The translations under genes and the position numbers were made by a program. The notes beneath the pieces were generated by a model, which was given only the letters and a program-made list of their open reading frames with translations, made no database searches and had not been told where the DNA came from. From NCBI RefSeq assembly GCF_026212465.1, contig NC_080055.1:23309305-23373304 (forward strand): a stretch of 64,000 nt of DNA, in the 5' to 3' direction. This DNA comes from Amaranthus tricolor. Lineage: Eukaryota > Streptophyta > Magnoliopsida > Caryophyllales > Amaranthaceae. Positions 38,630 to 51,911 of the stretch are shown piece after piece; position 1 is the stretch's first letter; the number at the start of each line of letters is the position of its first letter.

Positions 38630-40763
38630 CAAGAGATTTGTTGAAGAAAGAAATAGAGGTGTTTGGCAAACAATCAGTAGCTGATAGCTGATTAGTGGTT
38701 TATTTAATCGACTAAATCCGCTACTGTGAGCAATTTGTTCAAAAATAACTTATTTATAACTATAACCTAATTGAAATCAATTAAGATTGCTCAATAAGCA
38801 CATTTGCGAAAAACCCCATTATAGTATTAATCAAAAAATAAATAAATTAAAAGAAATGAAAGTACTAATTATATTACTATAGGCAAGAAAGAAAATAAAA
38901 GGTAGAAAGAAATGAAAAATGAAAACGCACCAAAGATGTAAGGAAGAAAGTATGGAGAAAAAGAATGTCTTGAAGAGGGTGGGTTTATTGGGAATTTATA
39001 GAAGAGCATCAACCATGAAAGTCGCTAGCTTATATCCCAAGCAAAATGCTTTTGTGAAAAAAGACAAAATAACAAGTTTGTTAATTACTACTTCTAATTA
39101 CCACCGAACATCATCATTTAAGAAACTATTATCATTCAAAAAAATTAAGAAAATATTTTAATATTTTTTTATTTAAAGTTAAGGTTAGGAAAACTCTTTT
39201 TAAACCAAATTTTTAAATGGCTTGAAGTCACTTATCAAATATTTTATCTTGACTTTTCACAAGACAAAAAATTAAAAACTAATACCCAGTGTATCCCGCT
39301 CATAGAGAAATTATGAACAGAGTCTAAAAAGGGAAGGACGGCGACAACTCATACCCATTCCATTATAAATTTATGGTAAAAACATTAATTACCAAGTAAT
39401 TAAAAAATAAAAAGATACTCCTAAATCACATGGTATTACCACATTGTCGTCAACCTATATGAAAATCGGAATATGTACAATGATAGTAACTTAATGGTCA
39501 TTTTAATCAATTTGCTATAGCTTTTCCAATTTAGGATAAATGAGAACTTCATCTAGACATAATTTGAAAATATTCTTTCATTCAACCTTAGCTTGTGTTT
39601 GAATTGAATTTTATTTTTGACTCTTATTTTAATTAAACGTAATATTTATTTTTGATGTATTTACACTAATTGTCTTATTTTCTTATTTGTTAATATTTTT
39701 CTTATACCCTTTTGAGATTTAACTATTTATAAAATTATCATTAAATTATCAATTTTCTATTATTTTTTCTATTACTCACTTTTTTATGTAATCCATGTAA
39801 ATTAGTTTTTTTTTAAAAGGGATGCCAAATTAAATGAGAATAAGATGGACTATTATACTTGGTTGGTTTTTCTTTTCTTTTTAACCAAGAAAATTAAACT
39901 AGAAGAAAGAGAAGTTGAAATGGATTTTGTTCATCCAATATCAATTAGATGAGGTAGAAAAAGTTCCAACAAGGAAAAGAATAAATAAAAGCACTTAAAA
40001 GCGTATTGTCATGATTTTCGAAAGATCTACAAGATTCCATTCCATTATAGAAGTTTGGCTCTAACTAAAAAAAAGTTTTACAAAGTTTTTATTTTTGGCT
40101 TTGGGTGCATAAAACCAGTATTTAAAAGTATTGGATATTGTGGTAATTCTGAATTTTCGATTTGTTTATATGGTAGATAAATATTTTTTAGTTTACGTGA
40201 TGATCTTGATTTTTCAACTTCTCCACGTGGTAGATAAAATGAAAATTATTTTTGTTAATTTTTACGCCATTTTAATCTAACGTAATGATATTTTATTAAA
40301 AAAACGTCATGATCACCTACAAAACTCAAGATCTCATATGGAATTTCTCTTAAATATTTAAATCATATTCAACTTCACCTACAAAATTTATTAGTATGTA
40401 TTTAAAAAAACAATTTAGTAAATAAGAATTTATATTCTTTACTTAAAAAATTTAATTAAAGATAAATTATGTTTAATAAAAATAAGAATAATTAATCAAT
40501 AATTTATCTAAAAGAAATAACATAAATAAGCAAGAAGCAAGAATATGCAAAAATAAAGTGAAATTTAATTCCTAAAAAAAATCATTTAAAATGCAAGAAT
40601 CCAAATTACACCTACTTCATTTTAATGATGAAAAAAATGAAAAAAATGCACTCCATTGTAGTAGTAGTAGTAGTATGCTACTACATTACTACTACTACAT
40701 TCTTGATCCTTCGTAAAAAATTTTAATAAATAATATAAATGAATTGATATATACTCCTCCTTC
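38630..40763. other. AT-rich intergenic region upstream of sucrose synthase
   Basis: No gene recognised. A GTGTTTGGCAAAC-type MITE fragment lies near 38660. An 80-codon frame at 38919-39161 is lysine-rich, low in complexity and without relatives I know. A GTAGTAGTAG/CTACTACTAC inverted microsatellite sits at 40658-40699. Confidence 0.5.
40658..40699. repeat. inverted GTA/TAC microsatellite
   Basis: About five GTA units, a short spacer (tgctactacat) and about four TAC units make a small perfect-looking hairpin. Confidence 0.7.
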
Positions 40764-40799
40764 TTGAGACTAGTTCTTCTCCTTTTTATTCATACCTTA

Positions 40800-41036
40800 A
40801 TGGAAAAAAAAACCCTTTTGAAGATTGTTAATTTTATGTATGATTCTCCTACTAAAATGACTCCTTCAAATCAACCTGTTGAAGAACACCAAAATTTGGT
40901 GGTTCTTGATACTCCTGAAGAAGTACTTGCTGCTAAGGCAAAAAAAAACCATAAAAACGTTGTTGATGATTGTAAGACATTTATGTTTATGCTTTTAAAT
41001 TTCATAGCTAAGAACAATCAGATATTTGGGCTTTAG
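40800..41036 (+). CDS. possible small protein of unknown family
   Basis: From ATG 40800 (the open frame itself begins at 40764) runs a 78-codon ORF with mixed composition: MEKKTLLKIVNFMYDSPTKM, a proline/glutamate section containing LVVLDTPEEVLAAKAKKN, and a hydrophobic end, FMFMLLNFIAKNN. It is followed by T-rich sequence resembling a plant 3' UTR. I recognise no domain. It could be a small expressed gene or chance. Confidence 0.25.
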   Translation: MEKKTLLKIVNFMYDSPTKMTPSNQPVEEHQNLVVLDTPEEVLAAKAKKNHKNVVDDCKTFMFMLLNFIAKNNQIFGL

Positions 41037-41729
41037 GATGTCATTTGAACTTTGGGAGAATTCTAGAAATTGTTTGCTGTTGTATGACTTTGGGATTTCT
41101 GATTTATGACTTGCTTTTGTTTGTTGTTCATACTTGTTTCTGTTTGTTCAATGTTGGAAGATACTGACTTATGGGCTTCATTTCTGTTTTGTGTTTGTTG
41201 TTGAACATTCTGTAAATTTTTTTGTGTTGATTCTGTTTGCTGTTTATCTTTTTCTATATTTTGTATTTGTTGTTGAACATTCTGTATATTTTTTTTGATA
41301 TTGAAGCCCTAATGATGATTTTTGTTCATGAGTTCCTGTAAATTTCATAATCTGAAAAAGTGACAGTTCTTAGTTGAGTAGTTTTTGTTAAACGTCTAAG
41401 TTCACTGTGTTATATGCATGTTCAGTGGCATTCATTCTTTTTTGATGATTGTTTATAATCTGAGATGTTTAACAACGTCTATGATGAAACATGGCTACTA
41501 ACAAATATGTACATTAACCATTGATTTCTAACTTGTTTTTGCAAAATTGTTGCTCCTAAGATTCTTAAAGAAACATTTTTAATGATGATTAATCATAAAA
41601 CAAACTGAGGGGCTTTGTTCAAAAAAAGCATTCATCCTTGTGTCTCCTTGATTGCTTGATCATAGGCTTCTTGCATTGCATTAGATGTCTGTGCCACATC
41701 TTCATTCACAAAAGCAACGGCTTCCTTAA

Positions 41730-43009
41730 CTAGCTAAGTCGGAATTCGTACTTGAATTCTGAGCCTCCCATTATCTTCTTGAACCTTTTGGTAAAATGTG
41801 GTTGGACGTAGTCGTTACATCCCTTAACCTTCAATATCTCATTTAAGTGGTGCTGCAATGAAATCCAAACATTTGCTAATGTCTTTGGATGAAGTTCCGC
41901 ATATGCATCTTCATCTACACTTATCAACTCTAATATATTCTTTGGCATTTTCTTATGCATCATGATTGAATGCTTCTAAAAAATCCCAAGTCTAAGATGT
42001 TACAATTTGGACTATTAGGGGGTTGTTGTGCAAAAATAAAGATTAACCCACCTTGCTTGTTGCGTTGTTGCCATATAGGATCATCATTTGTAATGTGCAC
42101 TCTTGCATTGTCTTATTGAATAAAATTGATTGAAGGCCCTTCATTTGGCCACTTTCTTAATATTGCTTGAATGAGATTTTGTATGAGCATGTTCCTACAA
42201 ACATTTTGAGTGACTGATACTATTGGCTTAATTTCAATTGACCCCCTTAATCTATTCTTTGAGTCCCTCACGGCTGCCACCCTGTTAATAAAGGGAAAAA
42301 TACCTATTTCCCCATCAAACGTGCATTGACCATGTGGACTCCATCATGGCCTAGCAACTGCCCCTAGGAACATGGCCTTCAATATGAACTTAGATGACTT
42401 TGTTGCCCTACACGGGATCTTCTCTTTGTGTGCAAGGTAAAATCTTTGAGTTTCTTTTGTTAAATAAAACCATTTCTCATCGATGTGAATGAAATCAAAT
42501 ATTCTCTTGTATATTAGATGTCTTTGAATGCTATCTTCTTGGATGAGACTCAAAATCCACTCCACCCTTCTCACTTTATTAGCATCGGTTAAAGTCGGAT
42601 GAAGAGGATTTGAATGTGCCTTTATTTCACCTCTTTTGGTTCACCTCCAAACAGTCGATGGTGCCAAGTGTAAACAACTTGCAACATCTCTTATACATGT
42701 ACGTTCGCCCATTGGTTTGTACTCTAGAATGTTTGGAGGCACCACAACTCTCTTCCTTCCACAGTTTTTGTGTTTTGAATCAATGATGTATGATTTGTTT
42801 GCTTCTTTTGATTATATTGCCCTTTTCCATAAGTTTCTTATGGTCCTATGATGATAACCATATTTTTGAGCAATCCTTTTGAAAGTCCCATGAGGTAATG
42901 AGTCACTTGTTCTCAATGATAGCATCTCTTGAAAGATTAAATGCCTCATCTTACTGTTGAGCCTTGGCTTATGATGATTGTCTTGTTGTTCTCCTTGCTG
43001 CTCTGCCAT
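41730..43009 (-). pseudogene. plant mariner-like (DD39D) transposase relic
   Basis: Reading on the minus strand, 43009-42812 encodes an N-terminal helix-turn-helix (GTFKRIAQKYGYHHRTIRNL). 42574-42344 gives the first catalytic Asp in FIHIDEKWFYLTKETQRFY. Around 42110-41990, in a frame with stops, come DNARVHITNDD (second Asp) and QQPPNSPNCNILDLGFF (third Asp), and the C-terminal part runs on to 41730. At least one nonsense codon directly before DNARVH and several frame changes make it inactive. The motif order and spacing match plant mariner-like elements, the autonomous relatives of Stowaway MITEs. I could not find its terminal inverted repeats. Confidence 0.85.
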
Positions 43010-43710
43010 TTCTGTCGGTTCTTGCTTTGATTCTAAGCTTGATTGAGGATCATATTGGCTTGATACAAAATACCATGCCCCTCGATTTCGTCCTCACTTC
43101 CTGAAGCAGGCTATGATGCAGTGTTTAATTGGATTTTTTTTTGGGTGATTGGTTATTTAGAGTGTTAATTAGTAGAATATTTCAGCCCTAGTTTTGATGT
43201 AGCACCTCTTTACTCTTTAGTCTTTTTCACCCTTGGACATCAAACCACAAGTTTAAAATAAATATAGGCTGATAAATATCGTATTTTAATGACATAGTCT
43301 CAAAGAATTTATATTTTTATAATTTATATTAATTGACTATATAACTTTTATATAAGAAACATTTTATATCCAAACATTGGATAATTCATTCTCTTTAGTT
43401 GCGGTAGGTATATTATAATTATTTTGGATAAAGATAATATAAACTATATTCCTAGATGTAATCATTATAATAAAATTAAAAAAAATGTTTTAGACTCTTT
43501 CAAGCTTCTTCTACACATTCTTGCATATGAAGCCACATATGCATGGAGAAATTTTCCTTCTACTTACTAAAATTATTAAGGGAAATAATTAATATAATAG
43601 GAGTATTAAAATTTAATATATGTTTGTTGATATGTCACTCATATGAAGAGAATTTATTTCCTAAATTATTAAGAGGAATAACATTGTTTTTATTTCATAT
43701 TTTCTTTCCA

Positions 43711-43904
<194 letters not shown>

Positions 43905-44534
43905 TGTGGATGTAATTTGTTTTAGTAAATTCTTTTTTCAAAAATAAACTAAATGAATATAATAGGAGTACTCTAAATTTTTAAAAAAATTCAATCGTCA
44001 ACCATTGTATTGAAATTAGTATAGTAATCAAATTTATTGCTTTTCATGTGACACAACATCTATTTCACCTAAAAAAAGGTTATTCAATGAAAAAGAAAAT
44101 AATTAAATATAATTAGGATAAAGAAATGGACCCAATCATTATGGCATCTTATATAGATTTGGTTATACTGTATATTGTTTATACCCCAAATAAAAGGTAC
44201 GTAAAAGGATTGATGTGCTTTAAATACAACAACAAATTAAAGATTAATGTTCATCCATTAATTGGAATTTTATTTTATTATGTTATTACTTCTTTTCTCT
44301 TACCATGTTTGCCCAAATGCCAATTGGTGTAAAAATTAAGAAAATTGAATAAAGTAATATTTTATGAAAATATTAGATAAATTTATGGATGAGAATTAAA
44401 AGAGGATGAGTCATGACCAAAATAAAAATGACACAAAATTTAATAGGGCTTAGGACGTACTAAAAAAAAGTGAGGCAAATTTCAGAGAATGAAAAGAGCG
44501 CATAGTAGACTTAGGGAAAAAAGAACACTAATTC

Positions 44535-44765
44535 TTATATAAGACGGTTTCACGGTGAGACAATTTCTATTGAGCTAGCCCAATATACATTTTTTGTCTT
44601 AAAGTGATCACTTATAACATTAAAGTAATCACTTATACTTTTAAAATAATAACTTTTTATAGTCTTAGAGTGATTATTTATAACCTTAAAACGATTACTT
44701 ATGATCTTAAAGTAATCAATTAAAGAAATATGCTAATTATATAGACCCGTCTCATACAAGACGGG
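44535..44765. mobile_element. MITE of the GAGACGGTCTC family
   Basis: Left end ttcttatataagacggtttc, with the right end inverted as gtcttgtatgagacgggtct. The core has four to five tandem-like copies of 'cttaaagtgatcacttat'. A related core with the same aagt-atcactt units is at 50990-51175. Confidence 0.55.
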
Positions 44766-45495
44766 CTGAAGAAAAAACTATATAAGAATAGAAATTAATA
44801 TCTTACATATAAATATAATATTTGTTTTTTAACAAACACAAAAATCCATTAAAAATAAGGTTAATGGTGTATTTGGCCCATAAAAAACTAATTTATTGGA
44901 GCAAGATCAAAACTCAAAAAAGTATATGCCTTTTAATTAAGAGGAGGAGTTATGCATAATCACTCCTACATGATTAAAAAATGTCAAATTGTTACATCAA
45001 AATGGGGGCACTTAATGGTTAATGCCAAAGGTGTGTTTGGCCCTTAACAAAAATTTACTTATCGTGTACGGATTAGTGGTAAATCTTAAGCCTATTGGTT
45101 TACACATATAACGTCATAAATTAGAAATTTTTCTATAAAATAAACACCCTAATTGTTTTTTTATTGGGTTATTGGACAAAGAATGTCTATAAGCAAAGAG
45201 AATTTATTCTTTTATAAGTGGTAAAATTTAAATCTTTATAATAGATATAAATGAAAAAAATTTCAAATACATTGTAATTAATTGAACCAAGAGAATCAAT
45301 TTAAATTAAAAATGAGGACAAACTAGTTAAATAAGCTTTATTTCATAAATAACCAAAATTTAAGAAGTAGTACAACTATAATTTCAAATTAGAATGAAAT
45401 ACTCCCGTGTTCCTATGAAGTTGTTAGATTGTGCACACTAAAAAAGAGATTTTAAATGTAGTGTAGCCGAGTAAGAGTTAATAGTTTATTAATTA

Positions 45496-45634
45496 CTTCC
45501 TTTTATTCACTTTAGAAGTCTCATTTGATTTTTCACGGATTTTAAGGAGAGTCACCTTAGGAGTCTTAGAAATGAGACAATTAAAATGACTTGACCATAA
45601 AAAAAAAGGGACACATAAGCTGAATAGGAGGGAG
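45496..45634. mobile_element. Stowaway-like MITE
   Basis: Left end cttccttttattcactttag, right end inverted ctccctcctattcagcttat, flanked by TA at 45494-45495 and 45635-45636. At 139 bp it is non-coding. TA duplication and CTCCCTCC ends are the Stowaway (mariner-mobilised) pattern. Confidence 0.6.
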
Positions 45635-46499
45635 TATATTATACATTAACATATTGTTATCACTTTATATTACTTAACTTCAAAAGATTATACAAAAAAA
45701 TTTTCCGTACTCACTAGATATACCACTCATCTAAGTTAGTAGTAAATATATAAGGATTATATGATTTTATTATTTATTAATTACCTGTCAAAAATATACT
45801 TGATTATATCAACTAATTATCAATTATCAGCTCATACAAATAAACTATCCAATAAATAGATATAGCTAAAAGTAACCAAAACTAGCAATAAACAAATAAT
45901 ACAATATATGTAGAACCTTTTTAGCAATAAGTTGTAAAATAAAAAAGAATAAAAAAAGTTACCTGAAATCAAATCGATGAAGCCAAAAAATATGAAGCTT
46001 GCAAAAATTGGTTAGGAAACCAAAAAATGGAGTAAATAAAGAAAATAAGTATAGAATAATAGGAAGAAAGAATTGAGATTTAATGAGGATATGAAATCAA
46101 TTGGAAAGGTTTATATAGACAAACAAACCCTTGGGACTTGGGAGATATTATATTAGGAGTAATTAAGGAGTCCTAATTTGGTGGAAAATCAAAAACAAGA
46201 TGCAAATTACTTGTATAATTAGTTCCTGTGTTCTTTTCTAAACCAGTTTTGTTAAATTTACTTTTTTACTTCATTTGCCCACAATTTTATTCCCCACTAA
46301 CTTTTAACATAAGTTTGATTATTACAAAATGTGAATTTCCATGTGATTGCCTTTAATTTATTTTTATGGATACCATTTTGGATTTTTGAGCTTATTTATT
46401 TAATTACTAACCTTTTGAACAATGTTACTTAATGCGGTACGGTTAATAGTTTAAATAAACTATACTTTAATATTACTCCATTTTATTCTAATCAAGGTG

Positions 46500-46860
46500 T
46501 ATAATGCACCAATACGATACGACTAATATCATACTAATAATACAATAATACGATTGATTACATACTAATATTAAAATAATACAAATACTAATACACTAAT
46601 ACAACTAATAATATGCTAATAATACACTAATACGAGTAATAATATACTAATGCAACTAATAATACAATAATACGAGTAATCATATATTAATCCTACATTA
46701 ATTTGACTAATTATATACTAATACAACTAATTTTACACTAATGATACACTATTACCACTAACATACTAATACTACACTAAGACGACTAATTACGACGTAC
46801 TACATTTAATAATAATAATAATAATTATTATAATATTAATAATAATATTAATAATACACT
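46500..46860. repeat. degenerate minisatellite
   Basis: Irregular repetition of units like 'aatactaatacgacta' and 'aatacactaatacgagtaat' over about 360 bp, ending in an AAT/ATT run near 46810-46855. Confidence 0.7.
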
Positions 46861-46917
46861 AAGTGGTAGGAGTGTTATGTTATAAGTATACTAACATTAC
46901 TTAGATTATCACTAAAT

Positions 46918-47040
46918 AACTGATGGCCTAGTGGTTGGAGTGTTGGTATACCAACCTGGAGACGGTTCAAATCCTACCCAAGGCATTTGTGTGGAAGGAA
47001 TGTTACTGATTGTTAACATTAAATCCATACTGCTAATTGA
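46918..47040 (+). mobile_element. tRNA-derived SINE
   Basis: A box A-like tggcctagtggt at 46924-46935 and a box B ggttcaaatcc at 46964-46974 lie 40 bp apart, the spacing of an internal RNA polymerase III promoter. The sequence between them (gttggtataccaacctggag) does not fold into a full tRNA and the body continues past the T-arm, so it is a SINE head and not a tRNA gene. The 3' end is not certain. Confidence 0.6.
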
Positions 47041-47118
47041 ATTTCCCTGTTTACGAATCTAGTTGTATAAATGATTTATAGTCATGTGTTGTGCATGTAT
47101 TAGCCGAGTATAATTTAC

Positions 47119-47440
47119 AATGAGTCATTGTATGTGACGGAAAAATATGATTAGCCACGGGTAAATGCATGTGACAGAAGTAAATGCATGTGGCACAATA
47201 ATTAGCCACGGGTTATACTTGTGTCAAAAGAATATAATTAGCCACGAGATCTACCGTGGCAAAAAAAAAAAAGGGTTTATGCCAAAATCATAATTTTTCC
47301 GTGGAAACAATCTAGCCACGATTACTTGTGCCACGGTAGTCTCTAACTTAAATTCCCGTGGCTGGACATCATAGCCATGGGAAATTCTTATTTGTGCCAC
47401 GATTGCTACTGTGGCGCAAGTGATGATTTGTAGTACTGTA
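47119..47440. mobile_element. CACTA-like transposon end with CCACGG subterminal repeats
   Basis: Reading on the minus strand from about 47440, tactacaaatcatcacttgc resembles a decayed CACTACAAG terminus. It is followed by at least eight copies of a GCCACGG / GTGGCACAA-type unit in both orientations down to 47150. Dense short subterminal repeats are typical of CACTA elements. No transposase and no opposite end were found. Confidence 0.5.
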
Positions 47441-47689
47441 ATGGGACAATGTTACTAGCTAACTGGACAATGTTACTCAACGCTGATGTATTAATTTAAT
47501 TTTTAATATCTCTAATTGTACATAATTAAATATTATAAAAAGTTGATATTAATACAATTTATATTGAGACAAAAATCAAAGAAGATTTCACTTGATTATG
47601 TTTTGACTTATTTAAAAATAAAATACAAGAACTAAGAGTGATTAGTAAATAATATTAAAAATAACTATATAATTAAAACATTTAATTAG

Positions 47690-49510
47690 AATAGGAGGGA
47701 GTATATATATATTTTGTCCCTCTACATTAAGTTGCTATAGCTTGAAAATAAAAGTTAGTGATATTCGTTTCTATTGGAGCAAATTCAAGAGAAAAAAGAA
47801 AACATGTGATTGTCTTGTGGCTTTGCTTTGCTTTCTTTATCTTTAAAAGAGAAAATAAGTAGATTCTAAGATTTTTATTTGATTTGTTTGGAAAACTCGT
47901 AAATTTGAGTAATTTGATCTGTTAACTAAAAATTATATAATGATAATCATATAATACTATAAAAAAAATTGAAAAACTTCTAAATGGAGTTTTTATAGAG
48001 TTCTTTTAAATAGAGCATTTTTACAGGTTAAAATGTGATTGTCTAATATTTAAAAGATTTTATTACATTAATTATGTTTTAAGTATTAAATGTAAGTTTT
48101 TAAAAAGATTTTATTAGATCAAATGATATAATCATACAATATTATACAAGAACAGAAAAATTGCAAATAACGATTTTATAAAGCTTGCGAAATGAAAGCA
48201 TTTCATAGTTTAAAATGTAATTGTGAGACATTTAAATCGTGTTCACTATAAAATACAATTGCATTTTTCTTTATAATTTTTATGTATAGATGTTTTTAAT
48301 ATTAACAAATTTCGTGCATTGCACGAGTTTATATACTAGTATACTATATTAGTCCTAATACTCTAATAGTATTAGAAAACCTAAAGTAAACAAGAATTAT
48401 ATTTTTAGAAAAGATATATTTTATTCATGACATACTCGCGGTCTCAACAAATGGAGGGAATAAGTTGAGATCACGACATCTCATATTCTCATAAACAAAA
48501 TAAATATCAAATATAACATGGTTATATGTTGAAGTTTTACAAGATTAAAGGATAAGTATGTTGAATTAATATTATCAGAATTCACAAAGGTGGTTAGTAA
48601 GAGACTGTAATGACGTTTTAAAAGAGAAATAAGTATATTGTCTTTAATTTTTTCCGATCATAAAAGAAAAGTGAAATATCACGTTTGCTAACCACAAAAC
48701 CGAGCTTTAATAAGTAGTTTTGCAAGGTGTTGATCTCAACTATGATTTGCTTGTTAGGGCCATGTAATCCTTTGCAAAGTAAACAAACATGATTATAAAA
48801 TTGCTTATTTACAAATCCTAGATACTAATGATTATGGATCATGGATCGGGTCTACATTGAATTAGACTGGATCTAATCCCAAACTTATTTATTTTGTGTG
48901 GACCAAAACCTGAAACCATAACCATAACGTTTTGTATAAGGTAGCTTATGCCTTAAAATTTTATGTTGTAGAATGTAGAATTAGGATTGCTCTCAGATTG
49001 AAACAAAGAGCACTTATCATGAGGGCAATTTGCATCGCCCATTACGGTACGGGAGGAGCCATTTCATTCTTTCCCGTAAAAGGCCAAATGCCCCTTTCCG
49101 CATATGCCTTCTTTTCACCTTTCCAAAAACTTTTGGAATAAAAGTTTTATGATTATGTGTAAATTGTAATAACTAATAACCAAATATTTTTTTGGAAAAT
49201 TACTTTTAAAAGTTTAAATTTTTGGTGATTTTATTTTAAAAATTTCAATTGTCAATTGAAATTAAATAATTTAAACTTTAGAGATTATTTAATTATTTTA
49301 AAGTACTAAATAACCTAATGCCGTTTTAGATGGTTGATATTATTTAAAAACTGAATAAAAAGAAAAATTCCACTTTAGTGGTGATGGTGGTGGGCCTAAA
49401 GAGGCTAGGGTTAGAAGGAGCACAAGGGTTTGGATTCAACCTTTTTTTAAATTTTTTTTTTTTATAAACTGATTTTTCTTAGGATAGACACATGAATCAA
49501 TAGAATACTG
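47690..49510. other. AT-rich intergenic region
   Basis: A single Stowaway-like end (gaataggagggagta) lies at 47689-47703 without a convincing partner. A 69-codon ORF at 48932-49141 has no family resemblance I can name. Nothing else is supported. Confidence 0.5.
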
Positions 49511-49517
49511 CCACATA

Positions 49518-49883
49518 CTCCCTCCGTTCTTTTTTGATCTTTCACATTACTATGACGGGTAGTTTTAAAAGTTCTTCCACTTTAGATACTTTCTATTTTT
49601 AGAAAGTTTTTATCCCACTTTTACCCCTTAAAACCCCCCTTTTCTTTTAATGTACCCATTTTCTTTTATTTATAATTATTTTCTCTCTCATACTTCGAAT
49701 ACAATAATTACTTTACACTACTATTTAATTAAAATAATACCCACTACAAACTCATACTTCCAATACAATAATTACTTCACATTACTATTTAATTAAAATA
49801 ATACCCACTACAACCCAAAGATTCTATCTTCCTTAATATGTGTGAAAAACCCAAAGTGGAAGATCAAAAAAGAACGGAGGGAG
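49518..49883. mobile_element. Stowaway MITE
   Basis: Perfect-type termini ctccctccgttcttttttga and tcaaaaaagaacggagggag, with TA on both sides (49516-49517 and 49884-49885). The inverted match extends over about 30 bp. At 366 bp it is non-coding. A 64-bp unit (49687-49750) is tandemly duplicated at 49751-49814 inside it. Confidence 0.9.
49687..49814. repeat. 64-bp tandem duplication inside the Stowaway MITE
   Basis: Two head-to-tail copies starting ctcatacttc, with only a few differences (for example ttcgaat/ttccaat and ctttacac/cttcacat). Confidence 0.85.
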
Positions 49884-50989
49884 TATTATGTTTAATCCCC
49901 TCTATCGCTTATCAAGGAGTATTCCAGTGCTTTAAAATTAGACCATTCCCAAAGTTTGAATTTTCAAATATTAATTTTTAGATATTATTTTTATAAGTTG
50001 ATGAGGACAACGTCTTTAACTTAATTCACCTATTGTCATGACAATATATAATCATCGAAGAAATACGAGGTATACACATTATATAAATCAATGAGATATC
50101 ATCTTAAAACTATATGGCCCAATGATTTATATATAATACACATTATTTTAAATTCATCGATGTGGCTGGGATAAACTATTCCAACAACCTCTCATAAATC
50201 CCGTCAAGTTTGCATGTAGTAGTAATCAAGTTTGATCTATGACGAGGTGTACATACTTATTAAGTTAAAGAGATTTCATTCCAAAATCATAACATAATGG
50301 AAGAAATAAGGACTCTAAGAACTTATAGTGTATGCATATCATTTTAAATTCATTGATGGGTAAACTTTCCAAACATATTAACCTTTAAAAATATAAATTA
50401 AAATTTATGAAAATAAAATCTAAGTCAGTATGATGCAAAGAAGAAATAAAGAATAAAAATAGTGTACGGTCTTTGGTTTCCCTTGTATTCTTTTTGATTA
50501 CTAAACTTTTTTTTTGAAAGGTTTAATTACTAAACTTAAATCTGCTAATTAACTAATATTTTATTTTTATTCTAAATAAATATATTTTTATTTGATAGAA
50601 TATATCAACAAAGTAGATACTTAAGTCTCAACCACAAAAACTTTTTAACAACGCCATATAAAAGTTGCCTGTCAATTTATTCAGCAACGTTGTTCAACCA
50701 AATATACAAGGAGACAAGAGTCAAAGCTAAATCTTTTCATACTATTACATTAAGACTATATTTTATAAACGTTAAATATATACCTACAATAAAGATTTCT
50801 AAATAAAATAACAACAATTTTCTTTTGCTTCTAAATTTTGCTAAACCTTTTATTTTGAATTTTCCTTTTAATTTTACAAATACCCTAATACTATCTTTGA
50901 TTGTGGTATCATCTTTTCTCTCTTAGGGAAAGTCAATATATTTCCTTATATATTGTTCACATATTTATTGAATCATCCCGTATTATATG

Positions 50990-51175
50990 AAACCATTTCA
51001 TCATAAGACGAGTCCATACAAATAAGTCTATTTCTCTAGTAATCACTTTGAAATTGTAAGTAGTTACTTTAAGGTTATAAGTGATAACTTTAAAACTATA
51101 AAAAGTTATCACTTTAAAAATAAATATACATTAGGCCAATCCAATTAAAATGGTCTCACCATGAGAATTTGTGTT
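50990..51175. mobile_element. MITE of the GAGACGGTCTC family
   Basis: Contains tgaaaccatttcatcataag at one end and atggtctcaccatgagaatt at the other, with internal aagt-atcactt units like the copy at 44535-44765. Confidence 0.5.
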
Positions 51176-51254
51176 TATTGAAAATAATTGTTTGGTTTAT
51201 CTTATTCTACATATATTTTAATTTATTTTTTTTATTACAGGATAAGTCAAGAGA

Positions 51255-51911
51255 AAGAAAAGCCCATGGACAGCCCTAGGCAAGGGCAAGAAGGGCTTAT
51301 GCCTAGGGCCCATTAAAACATTAACAAAAATTGCCTTCATATGTATTGAATTTAAAATCTTGTGTAATTAAATAATGCACTTCACCACCAAGCCAACATA
51401 CTATTAATGATGATTGTTACCTTATTTATTTATTAATGTATTATTAATACACGATTATCAATCAAAAAGAAGATAAGATAGAGCTTAATTATTAAATTTT
51501 AATTGGTAATTAATACTTCTAACTTTTTTATTTCTTTTACTTTTTCTACGATTATCCTCTAATTTTTTTTAACTTGTTATCTTCTTTCGTAATGCATTGC
51601 TTTTGTTTTTATTTGACCGATTTTATGTATATTTGATTTGAGCAAATCAAATTTATGGATGTTAAATTTTTTTTTTTATATGATAATAAAGTTTTTTTAT
51701 GAATTTTTTTTTAGTCCTTTTGGAGTTGTAATAGCCCAATAAATATATTTAATTGATTACTAGTGAATTTTTATAAGATCGTATTGGTGAACAACAATTT
51801 TTCGATATTATAAAATTAGTATTTTTTAATCTATATTTTATATATAATTAGGACCCGTAATATAGTTCTTGCCCTGAGCCCCTAAAATCTCAAGGTCGAC
51901 CCTAAGAAAAG
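51255..51911. mobile_element. possible hAT-like element with GGGCCC-rich ends
   Basis: Left part reads cagccctaggcaagggcaag and gcctagggccc. The right part inverted reads agggtcgaccttgag and ttaggggctcagggcaagaa. An aagaaaag octamer occurs at both borders. The interior is AT-rich and non-coding. Supported mainly by the paired GC-rich ends. Confidence 0.4.

Noticed and set aside
46918..46990. Possible tRNA gene
   Set aside because: Box A and box B are present, but the sequence does not form a complete cloverleaf and continues as a SINE body.
48932..49141. 69-codon plus ORF
   Set aside because: No domain, promoter context or codon signal that distinguishes it from chance.
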